Shown in pieces: positions 1-5,979 of a stretch of DNA of 5,979 nucleotides. Position 1 is the first letter of the stretch. Each line of letters starts with the position of its first letter. This DNA comes from Candidatus Avipropionibacterium avicola (GTDB lineage: Bacteria; Actinomycetota; Actinomycetes; Propionibacteriales; Propionibacteriaceae), in assembly GCA_018715445.1 (NCBI GenBank), contig DVLP01000015.1, positions 1-5,979 on the forward strand. The letters run 5' to 3'. A model generated the notes under the pieces. It was not told the DNA's origin and searched no databases. It saw only the letters and a program-made list of their open reading frames with translations. Made by a program: the position numbers and the translations under genes.

Positions 1-187
1 TGATGGAGCCGGCGTTCACCTCTTCCAGACCGGCCAGCATGCGCAGGGAGGTCGACTTGCCACAACCCGAGGGTCCGACCAGAACGACGAACTCGCCGTC
101 ACCGATCTCCAGGTCGAGCTTGTCGACGGCCGGGCGATCCGTGCCCGGGTAGACACGAGTGGCCTCGTTGAAACTGACAGTGGCCAT
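1..187 (-). CDS. Carbohydrate ABC transporter ATP-binding protein (MsiK/UgpC/MalK type), N-terminal part only
   Basis: Only the first 62 codons are present; the gene continues past the left edge. The ATG (187-185) opens a reading frame beginning [15 protein letters not shown]. The Walker A P-loop GPSGCGKST lies at residues 38-46, followed by [16 protein letters not shown], the usual sequence in sugar-importer ATPases of the MalK/UgpC/MsiK group. A ribosome-binding site AAAGGA sits 7 bases before the ATG and supports this start. In the family, this cytoplasmic subunit hydrolyses ATP to drive import through two membrane permeases, and in streptomycetes the MsiK version serves several different sugar importers. 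The opening residues match that MsiK-like pattern from memory, so it could also power the importer that uses the binding protein at 1314. The signature motif, Walker B and C-terminal regulatory domain are outside the window. Family assignment is firm; the substrate is unknown. Confidence 0.93.
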   Translation of the reverse strand, partial: MATVSFNEATRVYPGTDRPAVDKLDLEIGDGEFVVLVGPSGCGKSTSLRMLAGLEEVNAGSI

Positions 188-194
188 GCCACAT

Positions 195-200
195 TCCTTT
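195..200 (-). promoter_or_regulatory. Ribosome-binding site of the ABC ATPase
   Basis: On the minus strand AAAGGA ends 7 bases before the ATG at 187. It fixes the start of the truncated ATPase gene. Confidence 0.75.
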
Positions 201-203
201 CCA

Positions 204-221
204 CGGGCAGGTACGTGCCCG
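204..221. repeat. 18-base near-perfect palindrome, candidate operator
   Basis: The sequence CGGGCAGGTACGTGCCCG pairs with itself at 8 of 9 symmetric positions; only the G210/G215 pair fails. It is centred on GTAC and lies immediately upstream of the ATPase ribosome-binding site. The size and symmetry are those of a dimeric repressor site such as LacI-family proteins use, and sugar-importer genes are often controlled by such repressors. It could equally be an RNA hairpin in the leader, or chance in GC-rich DNA. Confidence 0.4.
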
Positions 222-238
222 ACGATCCGTAGTGGAAA

Positions 239-256
239 CGGAGCTTCTCCGCTCCG
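239..256 (-). terminator. Candidate hairpin terminator or leader hairpin
   Basis: Perfect 6-base arms CGGAGC and GCTCCG enclose a 6-base loop. On the minus strand the hairpin is followed by only three Ts (238-236). It lies about 115 bases after the phosphatase stop and about 50 bases before the ATPase start, so it could end phosphatase transcription or belong to the ATPase leader. The short stem and short T run make it a weak terminator candidate. Confidence 0.3.
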
Positions 257-369
257 ACCCTGCTGGTGCAGGTGTGCCGTGGGGCCCAGTTTCGACGCCC
301 GCAGCTGCGCTCAGTCTAAGCACGGACCGAAGCCGGCCACCACACCCCGTCTCATCCGGGTGCTCGATG

Positions 370-1134
370 TCACCGATTCGCAACCCGGAACAGTGCCGCG
401 GCGAGTCCGGGGAGCAGCCCGTGGCCGGCCACCAGGAGGCTTCCCTGGTCGATCCGGTCGGTCCCGTCGGGGGAGCGCACCTCGCCACCCGACTCGCGGA
501 CCAGGGGCACCAGCGGCGCGAAGTCCCAGACCTTGCCGCCGCGCATCAGCAGCCCGTCGAGGCGTCCGGCGAAGAAATCGGTGAACAGCTGGGCGGTCCG
601 GTCCTCCCAACGGGCCGGGCGGGCCTCGAGGTCGGCCGGGGTGATCCCGTAACCGGACAGGGTGGCGCTGGCCGGGTCGGTCGCCGTGGACAGCGTGATC
701 GGCTGGCTGCGGTCGTGCGGGGAGTCCATGCTGCAGCGGAAGGCGCCCTGACCGCGGACCGCCCAGAACAGCTCGTCGTCCTCGGGGCGGGTGATGATGC
801 CGAGCAGCACCTCGCCGTCCACCTCCAGGGCGATGTGGTTGCCCCAGCCGGCCTCGCCGGCGACGAACTGTCGGGTGCCGTCGATCGGGTCGATGATCCA
901 CCGGCGTCCGCTGGTGCCCGGACGCTCCGGTTGCTCCTCACTGAGCAGCCCGTCCTCGGGTCTCTCCTCGGCCAGGATCTCGCCGAGCGCGCGGTCGACC
1001 TCCAGGTCGCCCTCGGAGACCGGGGAACCGTCCTCCTTGGTGGTGACCGGTACGTCGCCCCCCGACCAGCTCAACGAGATGGCGGCCGCATCGGCGGCCA
1101 GCTCGAATGCCAGGGCCAGATCGTCATCGTTCAC
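370..1134 (-). CDS. Inositol monophosphatase superfamily phosphatase (HisN-like)
   Basis: The family comprises Mg-dependent phosphatases that act on small sugar or alcohol phosphates; in actinobacteria several members serve as histidinol-phosphatase (HisN). With the GTG start at 1134 the protein is 254 residues, normal for the family. Visible motifs are KEDGSPVSEGD (from residue 33), the metal-binding glutamates in SEEQ (66-67), the DPIDGT metal site (D82, D85, T87), and WDFAPLVPLVRESGG with the third metal aspartate at D204 and the GG pair at 216-217. The opening NDDDLALAFELA and the order of motifs resemble mycobacterial HisN. However, the run after DGT reads RQFVAG rather than the usual x-N-F form, and the stretch before the WD motif does not look like HisN, so the substrate is open. 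An in-frame ATG at 1152 gives 260 residues but has no good ribosome-binding site. The gene diverges from the binding-protein gene at 1314. Family firm, substrate uncertain. Confidence 0.9.
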   Translation of the reverse strand: MNDDDLALAFELAADAAAISLSWSGGDVPVTTKEDGSPVSEGDLEVDRALGEILAEERPEDGLLSEEQPERPGTSGRRWIIDPIDGTRQFVAGEAGWGNHIALEVDGEVLLGIITRPEDDELFWAVRGQGAFRCSMDSPHDRSQPITLSTATDPASATLSGYGITPADLEARPARWEDRTAQLFTDFFAGRLDGLLMRGGKVWDFAPLVPLVRESGGEVRSPDGTDRIDQGSLLVAGHGLLPGLAAALFRVANR

Positions 1135-1142
1135 AGCACCAG

Positions 1143-1148
1143 TCCACC
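1143..1148 (-). promoter_or_regulatory. Probable ribosome-binding site that decides the phosphatase start
   Basis: On the minus strand GGTGGA lies 8 bases before the GTG at 1134. The alternative ATG at 1152 is preceded by a C-rich stretch with no purine run. The GTG also places the conserved N-terminal DDDL segment at the very start of the protein, as in relatives. GGTGGA is only a partial match to the consensus. Confidence 0.45.
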
Positions 1149-1152
1149 ACAT

Positions 1153-1300
1153 GGCACGCCGCGATGGGATGGGTGGACGTCACATTCGGACCAGTCGTCA
1201 CGGGTCCGTAACGATCGACCGTGCTCGACCCGTTGCCAAATACGTATCGGTAGTGTCGCGCCAGGAGCGGGTCCCGGCGACGGTGCCGGGCGTGACCATC
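1153..1300. promoter_or_regulatory. Divergent promoter region between the phosphatase and binding-protein genes
   Basis: The two genes are transcribed away from each other, so promoters for both must lie here or close by. The least GC-rich patch is about 1233-1256. It contains the perfect 8-base palindrome ATACGTAT (1240-1247) and a possible plus-strand -10 element TAGTGT (1251-1256), about 58 bases before the ATG at 1314. No clean -35/-10 pair was found on either strand. Confidence 0.45.
1200..1233. repeat. Spaced inverted repeat in the divergent promoter region
   Basis: Arms ACGGGTC (1200-1206) and GACCCGT (1227-1233) are perfect 7-base inverted copies separated by 20 bases. They lie just upstream of the ATACGTAT palindrome, where a regulator of the divergent pair might bind. 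Chance is a real alternative in DNA this rich in G and C. Confidence 0.25.
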
Positions 1301-1306
1301 AAGGAG
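1301..1306 (+). promoter_or_regulatory. Ribosome-binding site of the solute-binding protein
   Basis: AAGGAG, close to the ideal sequence, sits 7 bases before the ATG at 1314. It favours this start over the out-of-frame ATG at 1309, which is only 2 bases away from the site. Confidence 0.8.
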
Positions 1307-1313
1307 TGATGAC

Positions 1314-2939
1314 ATGGCGATCAGTCGGCGGGCGATCCTCGGAGCTGCGGCGCTCGGATCGGTGACCGGCCTGGTGAGTTCCTGCTCGCCTCCGTCAGCG
1401 CCCGAGGGCGGCACCAGTTCCCCGGGCGCTGACGGTTCGGTACCGCTGCCGGTCACCGTCCCCTACGAGGGAGTCGTCCCGGATGCGCCCGCGACCCCTG
1501 AGGGTGCGGCACCGTACTTCCGACAGTTCCCCGACGAGCCGGTGGCGTTCGTCTCCGACAAGCCGATGGCCGGTGGCACGGTGACGGCGTTGACCTTCAT
1601 GAACAGCCTGCCCGCCCCGGTGGACGAGAACGTGTGGTGGCAGGCCATCAATGACGCCCTCGGTGGGGCGATCGAGATGGACGGGGCAGCCGTGGGTGAC
1701 TATCCGGCCAAGCTGCAGACCGTCGTGGCCAGCAATGACATCCCCGATCTGATGGCCATCCTGCCGGGCACGGTGCCGGCGATCGGTGAGCTGTTGGCGG
1801 CCAAGTTCGCGGACCTGTCGGACCACCTGGCCGGCGATGCCGTGGCGACGTACCCCGGCCTGGCGAACATCCCGTCCGACACCTGGCGCGGCTGCATGGT
1901 CGACGGCAGGTTGTACGCCGTCCCGATCCCACGCTTCTCCTTGGACCGTTGCTATCTGACACGTGCGGACCTGGCCGACAAGGCCGGGGTCACCGCACAG
2001 CCCAGCAACGGCGAGGAGCTGCTCGAGGTGTTGCGTGGACTGACCGACAAGAAGGCCAAGACCTTCGGAGCGGCCCACATCTGGGGACTGCTCCAGTTGT
2101 TCCGGGAGATGCACGGCGCACCGAACGACTGGGCCGTGGTCGACGGAAGTCTGGTCAAGGACTACGAGACCGAGGAGTTCAAGGCGGCCCTCGAGGTCGC
2201 GCGTCAGGTGTGGTCCGAGGGACTGGTCCACCCCAATGCCTTCGATGCCAACATCAGCCTGCAGATCCAGGGCTACTACAACGCAGGGATCATCGGATTC
2301 TTCCCCGGCGTGGCCAGTTGGGACTCCAATGCCGAGAGTCCCCTGTTGGAGGATCCTGCGGCGGTGAGCGTGCCGATGGAGGTCAACACCTGGGACGGCA
2401 GCGGGCCGGCGGTGCGCTACCTGAACGGCGGTGCGCCTTACCTGACAGCGATCGGGAACTCCGATCCTGCGCGGGTGGAGGAGCTGCTGCGGGTCGTCAA
2501 CTGGTTCGCCTCCCCGTTCGGCACCAAGGAGTACGTGCTGACGAAGTTCGGTGTCGAGGGCGTCGACCACACCGTCGACGACGGTGTCTACACGCTGACC
2601 GACCAGGGCAAGGCGGACTATCCGAGCGGGCTCAACTACACCGGTGCGCCGGCGATGGTCCACTACAGTCCGACCAACCCGGACATCGCCGAGCAGGAGT
2701 ACGACTCCGAGGTGCTGGGCATGCAGACCGGCATCGTCTCACCGAGCCTGGGGCTGGCCTCGTCGACCGACGAGAGTAAGGGCGCCGCACTCGATCGGCA
2801 GATGACCGACGTGCAGGCCGACATCATCCAGGGCCGCAAACCGCTCAGTGCGTGGGACGATGCAGTGGCGGACTGGCGTACGAAGGGTGGCGACACGATC
2901 CGCGAGGAGTTCGGCGCCGCGCTGGCGGCCGCCGGCTGA
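1314..2939 (+). CDS. Lipoprotein solute-binding protein of a carbohydrate ABC importer (LplA/LipO-like), probably Tat-exported
   Basis: This 541-residue protein is the outside-facing receptor of a sugar importer. It begins with a twin-arginine-like motif SRRAIL (residues 4-9), an Ala/Gly/Leu-rich hydrophobic stretch, and a lipobox LVSSC with the lipidated cysteine at C24. About 60 residues rich in Pro, Ser, Gly and Ala follow as a tether. The mature domain starts near residue 88 (GGTVTALTF). Family-typical segments include PDLMAILPG (144-152), DGRLYAVPIPR (197-207), the run from KEYVLTKFGVEG to LTDQGKADYP (405-437), and the C-terminal WRTKGGDTIREEFGAAL (521-537). Length is normal for the LplA/LipO group of oligosaccharide-binding proteins. 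No permease gene follows: the next gene is convergent, 28 bases away, so the membrane partners are encoded outside the window. The ligand cannot be read from sequence; the neighbouring glycosidase-like gene suggests a glycan fragment. Role firm, ligand unknown. Confidence 0.9.
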   Translation: MAISRRAILGAAALGSVTGLVSSCSPPSAPEGGTSSPGADGSVPLPVTVPYEGVVPDAPATPEGAAPYFRQFPDEPVAFVSDKPMAGGTVTALTFMNSLPAPVDENVWWQAINDALGGAIEMDGAAVGDYPAKLQTVVASNDIPDLMAILPGTVPAIGELLAAKFADLSDHLAGDAVATYPGLANIPSDTWRGCMVDGRLYAVPIPRFSLDRCYLTRADLADKAGVTAQPSNGEELLEVLRGLTDKKAKTFGAAHIWGLLQLFREMHGAPNDWAVVDGSLVKDYETEEFKAALEVARQVWSEGLVHPNAFDANISLQIQGYYNAGIIGFFPGVASWDSNAESPLLEDPAAVSVPMEVNTWDGSGPAVRYLNGGAPYLTAIGNSDPARVEELLRVVNWFASPFGTKEYVLTKFGVEGVDHTVDDGVYTLTDQGKADYPSGLNYTGAPAMVHYSPTNPDIAEQEYDSEVLGMQTGIVSPSLGLASSTDESKGAALDRQMTDVQADIIQGRKPLSAWDDAVADWRTKGGDTIREEFGAALAAAG

Positions 2940-2956
2940 CCGCAGACGGCCAGCCG
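2933..2956. terminator. Hairpin between convergent genes, likely bidirectional terminator
   Basis: Bases 2933-2942 pair with 2947-2956 to give a ten-position GC-rich stem with one A/C mismatch (2939/2950) around a 4-base loop CAGA. It overlaps the last codons and stop of the binding-protein gene and ends 12 bases from the stop of the opposing gene at 2968, the usual place for a shared terminator. Neither strand has a T run after the stem. Such hairpins are common in actinobacteria, but termination efficiency cannot be judged from sequence. Confidence 0.55.
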
Positions 2957-2967
2957 CCGGACGCAGG

Positions 2968-5900
2968 TCAGGACGATTCGGTGTAGAGCTGGAAGTCGTC
3001 CCAGTGGATCTCGGCGTCACCCTCGAAGCCGATCAGCGATCCCACCAGGCGCAACTGACCCACCTCCTGGCCCAGCACCGAGGCCGGGATGTCATCCATC
3101 AGTGAGACCCAGGCCCAGTCCTGGCCCGTGTCGGTGATGAAGCGCATCGGCTTCTGGCACACCAGGATGTTGTCGCCGCCGGCGGTCCACCAGTGGTACT
3201 TCAACGACATCACCCCGGCCGAGACACCCGGCCCGCTGGCGCGGTACCAGAGGCGGGTCGCCACCAGTCCGGCACTGACGGGCACCGGCAGGACGACATC
3301 GGCACTGCTCACCGTGCCCGGATCGGCCCACGACCGTAGCCCGGCGGTGCCGTCGCGCCCGACGTCGGGAGCCCATTCGACGTTGCCGATCCTGCGCCAC
3401 GGGGGCACCTCGGTGCCGTCGTCGCTCTCCTCGAAGGCTCCATTGGGAGCCGACGATGCGATGCTGCCGTCGGCCACACCGAGCGCCAGTGCGGCGAACC
3501 GCGCTGCCTGTGGTGCCTCCGCAGCGTTCGCGGTGTCGGCGAGTTGGGAGCGCAGGCGTTTCCAGCCGGATCGCTGCTGGCTCAGGTGGTCGACCAGGCG
3601 GAAGAACAGCTCACCGTTGTGACCGGTCCAGTAGTGGGTGTCACGGTGGTCGTAGCGCCCGCGCAGGACCGGGTCGTCCTCGATCTGCTCACCGATCGCG
3701 ATCCGACGCTGTGCTGCCTCGACACGGCTGTCCAGGCTCCGCCGTACGGACTTGCCGAGTCGTAGCGCTGCCATGGAGGTCTCGGGGGCCGGCACCGGCA
3801 TCGGATAGCTCTGGCAGGAGGCTTCGAGGTAGGCGAACTGGGCGAGGACGAGTTCGGCGCGTCGCCGCTGTGGCGCAGTCCGGGCCTTGGCGCGGGCCTG
3901 CTCCAGGTGCTCGCGGCAGGTCTGCAGGTCCTGCTCGCTGATCAGGTCGAGGTAGCTCGTCCGCTCGCGGTACTGCAGCACGATCTGGTCGGCGCTGGTG
4001 GCCCAGAACGGGGTGTCCAGGATCGGACCGGCCCACAACCGTTCCCAGTGGTCGAAGTAGGCCCTCAGGTGTGGCGCTGCCGCCGCACCCACGGCATGGA
4101 GGCACCAGTCGTCCACCAGGGCATCCACATCGGCATTCACGTCCCACAACAACTTGGCGTAGATCCAGGTCTTGGGGCCTTCGCCGACCAGGCTGGGATA
4201 CATCGCGGCGTACTGGTAGCGCACCTTGTGCTCGTACGCCCAGCGGTAGGCCTCGGCCATCGAGTGGAGATACAGCCGCGGGGCGATGAAGTGGGCACCG
4301 GAGGCGTAGTCGTACCAGATGAGTTCATCGGCCTTCGACTCCCACGGGGTGAAGGAGGCCTGCAGCTTGGGGCGCAGGGCCTCGTCCGCCCACGGATTCG
4401 AGTCACGGGTCACCATCGGGATCACCTGCGGGTGCAGGTCGAAGTCCGGGGGATCGATCACCTCACGGTAGGCGAGGACCGGGAAGATCTTGTCGGCGTG
4501 CTCGGGTTGGGCATCGACGATGCCGGTGACCACCTTGTTCACCCACGCGTAGTAGGAGGCGGTGGCATCGGGGAACCCCATCGAGTTGGGCCCGCCGGGG
4601 TCGATGTCGGTGTCGGAGAAACCGCCGTTGTCGTTGACCGACAGCGACAGCAGTCCGGCCTCCGGGTTGTCGGCGAAGAAGTCCAGGGCGTAGGTGATCG
4701 CCACGTCGACGGTCTCGGGGATGTCCAAGCGGGGTTGCCATCCGTACGTGGCGTCGAGGGCGGGCAGCTTGGTCTTGCCGTCGACGATCGGGTAGTACTC
4801 CGGATGGAAGGTGTCCGGTTTGTCGGGGTCGGCGTACAACGCCGGCGGAAACATCTTGTACAGCACGTGGTTGCCGCCATCGGTGGTACGCGACCGGGTG
4901 CGGTTGCGGGTGGCCCACTGCACCTGGGGATCGGTGCTGGTCCAGTCGGGCGAGACCGGCGACGGGTTCGAGGTCCGCAGGAACAGCGGTGCGAACGAGC
5001 GGCCCTTGAAGTCGGGCTCGTCGACCACCAGGGGACCTCCGATGGTGATCGAAGCGTGCTGCGGCACGTCCTCACCGTCGGGGCCCGGCATCAACCACCG
5101 CACCCCCAGATGGCGTTCCAGCAGTTCGTACACCCCGTAACGGGTGCCCCAGTCGCTCGGTCCGACGATCGTCAGCGTGTCCTCGTACGGACTGATGACG
5201 TAACCGTCGACGTCCAGACCGTCCAGATGCTCTGCGATCTCCGGATCGGAGCCCGGCCCCTGCCACCCGACGTAGACCCGGCCGGGCGGCAGGTCGTCAT
5301 CGATGTCGTCAGAGGCACGGACCGGCAGGGTCACACCGGTGGAGGTGGCCACGCAGTCGACCAGGGTGTCGACCGCTGCGCCCACCTGGTCATCGGGGTC
5401 GCCGCCGGTCAGTGAACCGATCCGGACCTGGTCGATCCTGGCCCCGGCCTCGCGGGTGATCAGGGTGAGGGTGTGGGAACCCGCGCTGAGGGCGAACTCG
5501 ACCGGCTGGGTTCGACCGTCGACGGTCCGCGAGACCTGCCACCAGGCCCAGGTGTCGGACACCTTGGTGTCGAGCCAGGCAAAGGGTTCCTCGTCATCGA
5601 TCTGGACCAGGTAGGAGTCCATGCCGCCGGTCTCACACCACAGCCGGGCCCAGATCCCGTACGTACCGTCGGTGGCGATGTCGAAGGTGAGCGCGAGGCT
5701 GCCGTCATCGGGGCCGTCGGCCGGGGTGTCGACATAGGAACCGCCTGCAGCATCAGGGTCCTCGACGATCCGCATCGGCGCGGTGATCTCACCGGACTCG
5801 GCCTCGAGCACCAGGTCATCCCGATCGTCGGGACGCGTGACGATGACGGCCCGGGCGGCTCCGTCCCTGACCAGGGCGACACCGTCGGCCTCGTCCTGGG

Positions 5901-5979
5901 GTGCGGCGGTGGCGCTGGGGACTGCACCAGGTGGAGCGGCGAGCAGTGCGGAGCTGGTGAGGGCCACCCCGGTCGCGGT
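2968..5979 (-). CDS. Secreted multidomain DUF4838 glycosidase-like protein with CBM-like modules at both ends (5' end cut off)
   Basis: The frame is open to the window edge; 1,003 codons are visible and the true start lies beyond 5979. Residues are numbered here from the in-frame GTG at 5967. A hydrophobic stretch ending ATAAPQ (to about 22) is the end of a secretion signal whose basic start is missing. Residues about 52-185 look like a CBM6/35-type beta-sandwich (EAESGEI, GTYGIWAR, GSHTLTLITREAGARIDQVRI). Residues about 195-310 form an alpha/beta domain ending in GTRYGVYELLERHLGVRWLMPG, typical of DUF4838 and related glycosidases. The DUF4838 core follows, with LSLSVNDNGGF (440-450) and EGPKTWIYAKLLWDVNADVDALVDD (596-620), then a mostly helical part. 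Residues about 841-999 resemble a CBM4/9 jelly roll (NGAFEESDDG to HWDDFQLY). From memory, some DUF4838 proteins were placed in CAZy family GH163, endo-beta-N-acetylglucosaminidases acting on N-glycans. Activity here is unproven and the catalytic residues were not assigned. Confidence 0.85.
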   Translation of the reverse strand, partial: TATGVALTSSALLAAPPGAVPSATAAPQDEADGVALVRDGAARAVIVTRPDDRDDLVLEAESGEITAPMRIVEDPDAAGGSYVDTPADGPDDGSLALTFDIATDGTYGIWARLWCETGGMDSYLVQIDDEEPFAWLDTKVSDTWAWWQVSRTVDGRTQPVEFALSAGSHTLTLITREAGARIDQVRIGSLTGGDPDDQVGAAVDTLVDCVATSTGVTLPVRASDDIDDDLPPGRVYVGWQGPGSDPEIAEHLDGLDVDGYVISPYEDTLTIVGPSDWGTRYGVYELLERHLGVRWLMPGPDGEDVPQHASITIGGPLVVDEPDFKGRSFAPLFLRTSNPSPVSPDWTSTDPQVQWATRNRTRSRTTDGGNHVLYKMFPPALYADPDKPDTFHPEYYPIVDGKTKLPALDATYGWQPRLDIPETVDVAITYALDFFADNPEAGLLSLSVNDNGGFSDTDIDPGGPNSMGFPDATASYYAWVNKVVTGIVDAQPEHADKIFPVLAYREVIDPPDFDLHPQVIPMVTRDSNPWADEALRPKLQASFTPWESKADELIWYDYASGAHFIAPRLYLHSMAEAYRWAYEHKVRYQYAAMYPSLVGEGPKTWIYAKLLWDVNADVDALVDDWCLHAVGAAAAPHLRAYFDHWERLWAGPILDTPFWATSADQIVLQYRERTSYLDLISEQDLQTCREHLEQARAKARTAPQRRRAELVLAQFAYLEASCQSYPMPVPAPETSMAALRLGKSVRRSLDSRVEAAQRRIAIGEQIEDDPVLRGRYDHRDTHYWTGHNGELFFRLVDHLSQQRSGWKRLRSQLADTANAAEAPQAARFAALALGVADGSIASSAPNGAFEESDDGTEVPPWRRIGNVEWAPDVGRDGTAGLRSWADPGTVSSADVVLPVPVSAGLVATRLWYRASGPGVSAGVMSLKYHWWTAGGDNILVCQKPMRFITDTGQDWAWVSLMDDIPASVLGQEVGQLRLVGSLIGFEGDAEIHWDDFQLYTESS

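Larger units (their letters stand above)
188..369 (-). promoter_or_regulatory. Leader and spacer between the phosphatase stop and the ABC ATPase start
   Basis: This 182-base stretch holds no gene. Read on the minus strand it carries, in order: a possible -10 hexamer TAGACT (318-313) with no convincing -35 partner, a GC hairpin (256-239) followed by TTT, an 18-base near-palindrome (221-204), and the ATPase ribosome-binding site. Both genes point the same way. The gap is long for tight co-transcription, so the ATPase probably has its own promoter here. The exact promoter is not resolved. Confidence 0.45.

Noticed and set aside
16..204. A minus-strand 62-codon frame over the ATPase start
   Set aside because: It is out of frame with the P-loop-containing frame that starts at 187 and has no motif of its own.
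343..362. Inverted repeat CACCC/GGGTG just after the phosphatase stop, considered as its terminator
   Set aside because: The 5-base arms with a 10-base loop are too weak, and no T run follows on the minus strand.
791..1309. A plus-strand frame ending 4 bases before the binding-protein ATG, which looks like translational coupling
   Set aside because: Most of it is antisense to the phosphatase gene and its translation is Ser/Arg/Pro-rich without any family match. Its stop next to the start codon is most simply chance, and the AAGGAG site belongs to the gene at 1314.
232..1365. A 377-codon open frame on the plus strand
   Set aside because: It runs opposite the phosphatase gene and into the start of the binding-protein gene in another frame. 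Its composition is low-complexity, whereas the minus-strand frame shows clear family motifs.
1395..2663. A 422-codon open frame on the minus strand
   Set aside because: It is antisense to the binding-protein gene, rich in Arg, His, Val and Gly, and has no recognisable motif.
1949..2779. A second plus-strand frame of 276 codons inside the binding-protein gene
   Set aside because: It is a +1/+2 shadow of a frame with strong family motifs, is dominated by Arg and Gly, and has no credible ribosome-binding site.
3907..5415. A 502-codon open frame on the plus strand
   Set aside because: It lies fully opposite the DUF4838 gene. Its translation is a Gly/Val/Arg/His-rich mix with no recognisable domain, and such antisense frames are expected in DNA with GC-rich third positions.

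Overview
The window is GC-rich throughout (roughly two thirds G+C by eye). Codons favour G or C in the third position, and long spurious ORFs lie opposite every real gene. Together with an MsiK/UgpC-type sugar ATPase start and Shine-Dalgarno sites of the AAGGAG kind, this points to a high-GC actinobacterium. The species cannot be read from the sequence.

Layout, left to right: (1) bases 1-187, minus strand, the first 62 codons of a carbohydrate ABC-transporter ATPase that runs off the left edge; (2) bases 188-369, a 182-base leader and spacer with two tandem inverted repeats just upstream of the ATPase ribosome-binding site; (3) bases 370-1134, minus strand, an inositol-monophosphatase-superfamily phosphatase, HisN-like in overall plan but with departures from the usual motif; (4) bases 1135-1313, a divergent intergenic region; (5) bases 1314-2939, plus strand, a Tat-type lipoprotein that is the substrate-binding component of an oligosaccharide ABC importer (LplA/LipO-like); (6) bases 2940-2967, a 28-base convergent spacer with a strong hairpin that overlaps the stop codon of the binding protein; (7) bases 2968-5979, minus strand, a secreted multidomain DUF4838 glycosidase-like protein of about 1,000 residues, whose 5' end lies beyond the right edge.

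The most economical reading is a glycan-use neighbourhood. A secreted enzyme with carbohydrate-binding-like modules at both ends would act on an external glycan. The lipid-anchored binding protein would capture the released sugars, and a shared MsiK-type ATPase could power uptake. No permease genes are visible, so this link is an inference. The phosphatase has no obvious part in it. I see no tRNA, rRNA, CRISPR array, insertion sequence or prophage signature.
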